Shown here: piece after piece, positions 59,526 to 64,000 of the stretch | How the letters are laid out: every line of letters starts with the position of its first letter | How positions within the stretch are numbered: the first letter of the stretch is position 1 | From: Streptomyces sp. ATexAB-D23 | GTDB taxonomy: Bacteria > Actinomycetota > Actinomycetes > Streptomycetales > Streptomycetaceae | Reading direction: 5' to 3' | Assembly: GCF_000373645.1 (NCBI RefSeq) | Contig: NZ_KB892079.1 | Location: 62,001-126,000 of the forward strand | DNA length: 64,000 nt | Position numbers and translations under genes: made by a program | The notes under the pieces: generated by a model | The model's database searches: none | Told to the model about the DNA's origin: nothing | Seen by the model: only the letters and a program-made list of their open reading frames with translations

Positions 59526-62155
59526 GCGACAACCCGGGCACGGTCCCGCTGCCCGCCCGGTGGGCCGTCCTCGGCAAACGGCCCGGCCGCAGCATGGGGT
59601 ACGAGGTGCTGGACGGCAGCCTGCCCGGGGACCGCGCCCAGCGCTACCTGTGGAGCGCCACCACCGGCACCCCCGACGGCCGCGACCCGGCGGGCAGCCT
59701 GCCCTGGCGGGTCTTCCTCAGCACCGCGGACGGCGAGGACCGGCCCGTCTGCGCGGTGGTCGACACCACCTGGGACGGCTCCAAGGACGGCACCAGCAGG
59801 CCCAGTTACACCTGGCGGCTGCTGCTCGCCGAATGGCAGCCCGCCAGCCTGGCCGGGGTGACCTGGACCTCACTCGGCCGGGCCGCCGCGCAGGCCGACC
59901 CCGTGCCCGGCGCCGACCTCACCCTGCGCGCCGAACGGACCCCGGCCGCCGAACTGGCCGCGACCGTCGACCGGCTGGGCTTCGACTGGGCCGCCGGGAT
60001 CGCCGCCCTCCTCCTGGACGGCCGGCACCTCGTCATCACCGCCCCGCGCGGCGGCACCCTGCCGGACCTCGACGAGCGGGTGCGCATCCTGGACGCGGTC
60101 TGCGCCCTGCTGCCGTACGGCTGCCGCACCTGGCTGAGCGGCGCCACCTGGGCCGGGAAGACCGAGCACGGCCTGCGGCTGGTGTTCGCCTCGTCCGCGC
60201 GCACCGGGCAGCTGGAGACCCCGCTGCGCACCGGCCGCCCGCCGGCCCCGAGCGGTGACACCGCCCGCACCTATCTCGCCGAACTCACCCGGGTCAGGGC
60301 CAAGTACGACTCGACCGCCGACGTCGTCGCCCACCTCCTCGCGGCCACCGCCCCCGTCCCGCTGCGCGAGGGCGCCGACGCGGTACGCGTCCTGCGCGAG
60401 ATGGACCTCCTCGACTCCGTCCTGGACGACGTACGCCAGGGCCGGGGCCGGCTGGACGACGTACGGCGGCTGCTCGACCTGCACGCCGTGGAGACGCTGG
60501 ACGCGCAGCGGCAGCGGGAAGTCGTACGGTTCCTGGGCCGCGCCGCCCTGCGCCCGGACGGCGCCGCCGCCTCGGCGGTCCTCGCACACCACTGGACCGG
60601 GGACGTCCCCGACCTGCTGGCCGCCGACGTGGTGGCACAGCCGGCGTCCCTGGACACGTTCGGGCTGGCCAGGGGATACCTCGGCCTGATGCAGCAGCTG
60701 GAGGGGCCCGCGCGCCCCAGCGCCTTCGGCCGGCTGTTCGCCGCGCTGGCGACCACCCCCGGCTACGACCCCGTCTGGGTCGGGCAACTCGCCTTCATGG
60801 TGGAGCAGAAGTACGGCTACTCCACCGAATCGGTCGACCGGGTCCTGGCGCGCACCCCCAAGGCCGGACTCGCCTGGGTGCGTGGCCTGTTCGCCGACAA
60901 CACCCGCGAACTGCGCCCACTGGAACGCCTGCTGGCGTTCGCCTCCACGGCCGAGGGGGGCCCGGTCCCCGGCTGGCTCCGCTTCGCCGGGGCGCTCACC
61001 GGCCACTGCGCACCCGCCGAGGTCGGCCCCGCCGACGCCGCCGAGTTCACCGGCAGCCACGAGGACGGCTGGCGCATCGCCCTGGAGACCGCGCGGCACC
61101 ACCGGCGGCCCGAGGCGATCGGCCCCATGTGGCCGGTGCTGCGGCAGACCCTGCACGGCAGCAAACGGGCCGAACTGCTCCCGCTCCTGGAGGCCCTGGC
61201 ACCCGCGGACTCACCCGGTGTCCCGCCCGCGACGGCCGCCGACGCCGACCTGCTGTGGCTGCTCTCCCGGGCGGCGGGCCCCGACTACCGACCCGCCCCC
61301 GCGCTGCCCCGGCTGCGGCACCTCGCCGCCGACGCCACCGCACTCGACCGGTACGCCGCCGTGCTCGTCACCCGCACCGAGGGCGACCCGGACCTGCGGG
61401 ACAAAGCCGTCGCCGCCCTCCTCGGGGAGCGGCCGGACCCCGTGCACGGCTGGCCCGTCCTCACCCGGTGGATGCGGCAGCGGCCCAGCATCGAGATCAC
61501 CGTGGGCGAGGAGCTGGCCCGCCGGTTCATGGCGGCGGACTACGCCCACTGGCTCGGCCTCGACCTCCCCGAGGAGCTGGTCGAACGCATGGAGCGCTCC
61601 GGCCTCGGCTGGCTGCGGCCGGTGCGCCGGCTCCGGCTGGCCATCAACGCCGCGGCCCCGCTGGACGAACTGGCGCGCATCATCATCAGCGGCTCCCCGC
61701 ACCGCTCGGTCACCGGCCGCCTGCTCGACGAGGTCGCCGCCCTGCTGCGCGAGTGCGGTGCCGAGTTCGCCTTCCGCCTGACCACGGAACTCGACGGACA
61801 GCAGCCGGGCTTCGGATACGGGGTGTACCAGGCACTGGGCCGCGACTCCAGATTCCGCGAGCTGCGCGCCCGGCTGATCGGCTTCAGCACCCAGGAGGAG
61901 ATGCGCCACCGCCGGATCATCGGAGCCCTGAGCGCACCCGCCGGATACACCACCTCCCCACCCCCGGGACAGCACGGCCACCGGCCGCACCACCCGCCGG
62001 CCCCGCCGGCCACCCCCGGCGCACCCCCGGCCCCCATCCCGGCCACACCGCCGCCCCAGTCGCCCGACGGCCGCTCCGGCTACCCGCCGCCGCCCCCGGA
62101 CGACCAGCCGTCCCGGCGGCTGCGCGACAAGTTCATCAACTGGGGGCGCCAGTGA
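59522..62155 (+). CDS. Large GTPase-associated protein (GAP1-like)
   Basis: An 877-residue cytoplasmic protein. Residues 1 to about 140 hold a beta-rich start with YLWSATTGTPDGRDPAG and VVDTTWDGSKDG; residues about 170-240 contain ALLPYGCRTWLSGATWAGKT and GLRLVFASS, which remind me of the middle region of GTPase-associated protein 1. The rest to about 790 is helical, perhaps tandem repeats, and the tail to 860 is Pro-rich. GTG at 59522 overlaps the GTPase stop; a GTG three codons earlier is also possible. The long upstream open frame belongs to the shadow of the GTPase gene. Role is probably to regulate or read out the GTPase; this is inference. Confidence 0.7.
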   Translation: MSDNPGTVPLPARWAVLGKRPGRSMGYEVLDGSLPGDRAQRYLWSATTGTPDGRDPAGSLPWRVFLSTADGEDRPVCAVVDTTWDGSKDGTSRPSYTWRLLLAEWQPASLAGVTWTSLGRAAAQADPVPGADLTLRAERTPAAELAATVDRLGFDWAAGIAALLLDGRHLVITAPRGGTLPDLDERVRILDAVCALLPYGCRTWLSGATWAGKTEHGLRLVFASSARTGQLETPLRTGRPPAPSGDTARTYLAELTRVRAKYDSTADVVAHLLAATAPVPLREGADAVRVLREMDLLDSVLDDVRQGRGRLDDVRRLLDLHAVETLDAQRQREVVRFLGRAALRPDGAAASAVLAHHWTGDVPDLLAADVVAQPASLDTFGLARGYLGLMQQLEGPARPSAFGRLFAALATTPGYDPVWVGQLAFMVEQKYGYSTESVDRVLARTPKAGLAWVRGLFADNTRELRPLERLLAFASTAEGGPVPGWLRFAGALTGHCAPAEVGPADAAEFTGSHEDGWRIALETARHHRRPEAIGPMWPVLRQTLHGSKRAELLPLLEALAPADSPGVPPATAADADLLWLLSRAAGPDYRPAPALPRLRHLAADATALDRYAAVLVTRTEGDPDLRDKAVAALLGERPDPVHGWPVLTRWMRQRPSIEITVGEELARRFMAADYAHWLGLDLPEELVERMERSGLGWLRPVRRLRLAINAAAPLDELARIIISGSPHRSVTGRLLDEVAALLRECGAEFAFRLTTELDGQQPGFGYGVYQALGRDSRFRELRARLIGFSTQEEMRHRRIIGALSAPAGYTTSPPPGQHGHRPHHPPAPPATPGAPPAPIPATPPPQSPDGRSGYPPPPPDDQPSRRLRDKFINWGRQ

Positions 62156-63489
62156 CGGCCCTCGCGATCGACGCCGGATCGCGCTACACCCGGATCGCCC
62201 GCGTCGGCCCGCACGGCGATCCGGAACCGGTCGAGCTCCCCGGCTCGGTGCCCGGCGAGGGCCTGCCCGTGCCCGAGACGGCGGCCGGCGACCGGGGCGC
62301 CGCCCTGCGCGCCGCGTACGACGCCTACCGCCGGCACCACGACGCCCCCGGCCGGCTGCTCGTCGTCGTCCCGCACGAGGACCGGGCCGTACACGCGCGC
62401 CGCGCCGCCGACGCCCTCGCCGCGCCGCCCGGCACGGGCCGCGCCCCCGAGGTGCGCACACTCGCCACCCCGCACGCGGTGCTCGCCCTGCTGAGGCACG
62501 CGGGAGCCGTCGGACCCGGCCGGTACGCGGTCTGCGACCTCGGCGCGGCGGCCGCCGACGTCACCGCGTGCGTGGTGACGCACGGCGCGGTGGCCGTGGC
62601 CGGCACCTCACGCCACGCCCCCGCCGACGGCTACGGCACCGCCTACGACACGGCCCTCCTGACCCGGTCCGGGCTGCCCGCCGACGCGGCGGGCCACCAC
62701 GCCCTGGCCGCCGTCCGCGCCGAGCCCGGCGCCGGCCGCCGCATCGGCCTCGTCCTCGACCGGGCCGCCCGCGACCCCGGCCGCTTCGCCGCCACCGCCG
62801 TCCACCACGTGGCGGGCCGCCCCGTCACCGCGGGCGCCGTCCGCTCCGCGCTGCCGCTGCTCACCGACGGGCTGGACCGGGCACTGGACGAGGCACTGGG
62901 CCCCGGCCCGGCCGCGCCCCTGGCCCTGGTGGGCGGCGTCGCCCGCTTCGGCCCCCTGCGCGGACACCTGGAAGCCGCGGGACGCCCGCTCACCGCGCTG
63001 CCCGACGGCACCGACCCCGCCCACGCGGCGGTCCTGGGCGCCGCCCTCGTCGCCGCCGGGCGCATCGACCCGGCCGACCGCTACCCGTACGCCGTGTGGA
63101 TCGGCGCGCACCGGACCGTGGCCGGCCGCCCGGCCGACATCGAACTGCTCGTCAGCGCCGCCGGGACGCTGGAGCCGGGCGGGCCCGCCGTCTTCGCCGA
63201 GGCGGACGGGCAGCGCGTCGGCGTCCGCACCGGACCGGCCGGAGCCGCAGTCGGCCGCCCCGTCCGGGTGCGGGTGGGCGACCCGGAAGGCGGCGGCAGC
63301 ACACCCGTCCGCACCCTGATGCTGCCCGGCGGCGGCCCGGACGACCGCTTCCACATCGGCGTCCGCTACGCCGTCGACGGCACGGCGGTCCTGGAACTGC
63401 ACCCGCTGGGCTCCGGGCAACCCGGCTCGTACCCCCTGGGCACCCTGCCGACCGACCTCGGCACCGACTCCAAGGAAGTGGGCTCGTGA
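62152..63489 (+). CDS. ASKHA (actin/Hsp70-fold) ATPase-like protein
   Basis: A 445-residue protein. Phosphate 1 is LAIDAGSRYTRIA (Asp7), phosphate 2 is YAVCDLGAAAADVTAC (about residue 125), and the adenosine motif is LALVGGVARFGPLR (about 260), in the order of Hsp70/actin-like nucleotide-binding domains. After about residue 310 a beta-rich C-terminal part takes the place of the Hsp70 substrate domain. GTG overlaps the stop of the 877-residue gene, and its own stop overlaps the next start, so all are translationally coupled. Could be a chaperone or a sensor of the system. Confidence 0.8.
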   Translation: MTALAIDAGSRYTRIARVGPHGDPEPVELPGSVPGEGLPVPETAAGDRGAALRAAYDAYRRHHDAPGRLLVVVPHEDRAVHARRAADALAAPPGTGRAPEVRTLATPHAVLALLRHAGAVGPGRYAVCDLGAAAADVTACVVTHGAVAVAGTSRHAPADGYGTAYDTALLTRSGLPADAAGHHALAAVRAEPGAGRRIGLVLDRAARDPGRFAATAVHHVAGRPVTAGAVRSALPLLTDGLDRALDEALGPGPAAPLALVGGVARFGPLRGHLEAAGRPLTALPDGTDPAHAAVLGAALVAAGRIDPADRYPYAVWIGAHRTVAGRPADIELLVSAAGTLEPGGPAVFAEADGQRVGVRTGPAGAAVGRPVRVRVGDPEGGGSTPVRTLMLPGGGPDDRFHIGVRYAVDGTAVLELHPLGSGQPGSYPLGTLPTDLGTDSKEVGS

Positions 63490-64000
63490 AGCACACCGGT
63501 CCCTCGCGGCCGCGCCGGTACGGCGCGCGCTGCGCCGCGCTGCTCGCCGCCGCCCTCCTCGCGGCCACCCCGGCGACGACCGCCCATGCCGCCCCCGCCG
63601 CCCCGGACCCGACCCGCGCCGAGATATACCGCGCGCTGCGACTGGACCAGGAACCCGCGGACTACGTGATCCTCGTGGACACCTCCGGCTCCATGACGCA
63701 GGAGGGCCGTTACAACACGGTCCGCTCGACGCTGCGCCCCTTCCTGGACGGGCTCACCCCCGAGGACCACGTCGCGCTGTTCACGTTCGACTCCCGGACC
63801 GAGGCCCGGTACGTCGGCGAGGCCGGCGACACCTCGAAGATCATCGCGGCGCTGCCGGGCTCGCCCGACCCGGACGGCGACACCGACATCGGCGCCGCGC
63901 TGGACGCCGCCCTCAAGGAGGTGGCCCGCGACGACGCGTCCCCGGTGGCCTCGATCGTGCTCCTCACCGACGGCGAGCACCGCCCGGCCGCCCACTCCCG
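63486..64000 (+). CDS. Exported vWA-domain protein with intact MIDAS (partial, runs off window)
   Basis: Only the first 171 or so codons are in the window. A signal peptide covers residues 1-36 (core AALLAAALLAAT, then AHAA). The vWA fold follows: MIDAS DTSGSM (Asp65, Ser67, Ser69), the Thr in DTDIGAAL and TDGEH for the last ligand. GTG at 63486 overlaps the ASKHA stop (GTGA). Its export contrasts with the cytoplasmic partners, which suggests that the system spans the membrane or that more anchors lie downstream. The end cannot be seen. Confidence 0.85.
   Translation, partial: MKHTGPSRPRRYGARCAALLAAALLAATPATTAHAAPAAPDPTRAEIYRALRLDQEPADYVILVDTSGSMTQEGRYNTVRSTLRPFLDGLTPEDHVALFTFDSRTEARYVGEAGDTSKIIAALPGSPDPDGDTDIGAALDAALKEVARDDASPVASIVLLTDGEHRPAAHS

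Overview
The window is high-GC actinobacterial chromosome, almost certainly Streptomyces. Third codon positions are overwhelmingly G or C, GTG starts and ATGA/GTGA overlaps are frequent, and there is a SoxR of the Streptomyces type, mycothiol-dependent formaldehyde detoxification and many TetR/GntR regulators. From memory (unchecked) the order hmgA - aldehyde/alcohol dehydrogenase - soxR - gluconate operon recalls a conserved core region of S. coelicolor. I see no rRNA, tRNA, CRISPR array, integrase or transposase gene. No gene-free stretch exceeds 300 bases; the longest (18012-18270) holds a small inverted-repeat element and an operator.

Layout. 1-7.2 kb: two secreted lipases (204-1100 and 5923-6723) sharing a 13-base upstream motif, a methyltransferase-NUDIX-VOC fusion, a DUF402/GNAT pair, a YtrA-type GntR and an AAA ATPase. 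7.3-11.5 kb: a TetR, a lone type ISP-like specificity domain, and homogentisate dioxygenase (hmgA) with a GntR/UTRA regulator. 11.6-15.8 kb: a tightly overlapping operon of an exported beta-helix protein, a cupredoxin-like lipoprotein and a polytopic membrane protein. 15.9-18.1 kb: a TetR and an orphan MsiK-like sugar ABC ATPase whose stop codon lies in a 122-bp MITE-like element. 18.2-22.7 kb: aldehyde dehydrogenase, alcohol dehydrogenase, TetR and acyl-CoA dehydrogenase linked by two copies of one palindromic operator. 22.7-25.5 kb: YiaAB protein, TetR and MaoC hydratase linked by a 16-base operator, soxR, and a Cys-pair protein. 25.7-30 kb: secreted penicillin-acylase-type Ntn hydrolase and a Tat-exported NamZ-type muramidase. 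30.1-36.7 kb: SDR, acyl-CoA ligase and TetR, then kinase plus acyl-CoA dehydrogenase on the other strand, linked by a shared operator-like sequence; the kinase/dehydrogenase pair looks like a split ACAD10/ACAD11.

36.8-44.6 kb: glucarate dehydratase, quinone oxidoreductase, two DUF202 membrane proteins, a NUDIX hydrolase, a DMT transporter, an FAD dehydrogenase and an FUSC-type exporter. 44.6-49.7 kb: an ASCH protein, the gluconate system gntP-gntK with divergent gntR, and mycothiol-dependent formaldehyde dehydrogenase with a metallo-beta-lactamase hydrolase. 49.7-56.2 kb: an RluA-type pseudouridine synthase, two tandem exported Cys-containing paralogues and a GH2 beta-galactosidase.

56.3-64.0 kb: the most unusual locus, a tightly packed five-gene operon cut by the window end: zinc ribbon plus degenerate vWA protein, TRAFAC-like GTPase, an 877-residue partner, an Hsp70/actin-fold (ASKHA) protein, and an exported vWA protein with an intact MIDAS. 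Its first gene carries the only in-frame TTA codon I found, implying bldA (developmental) control. It looks like a GTPase-centred signalling or conflict system and is the best candidate for new biology here.
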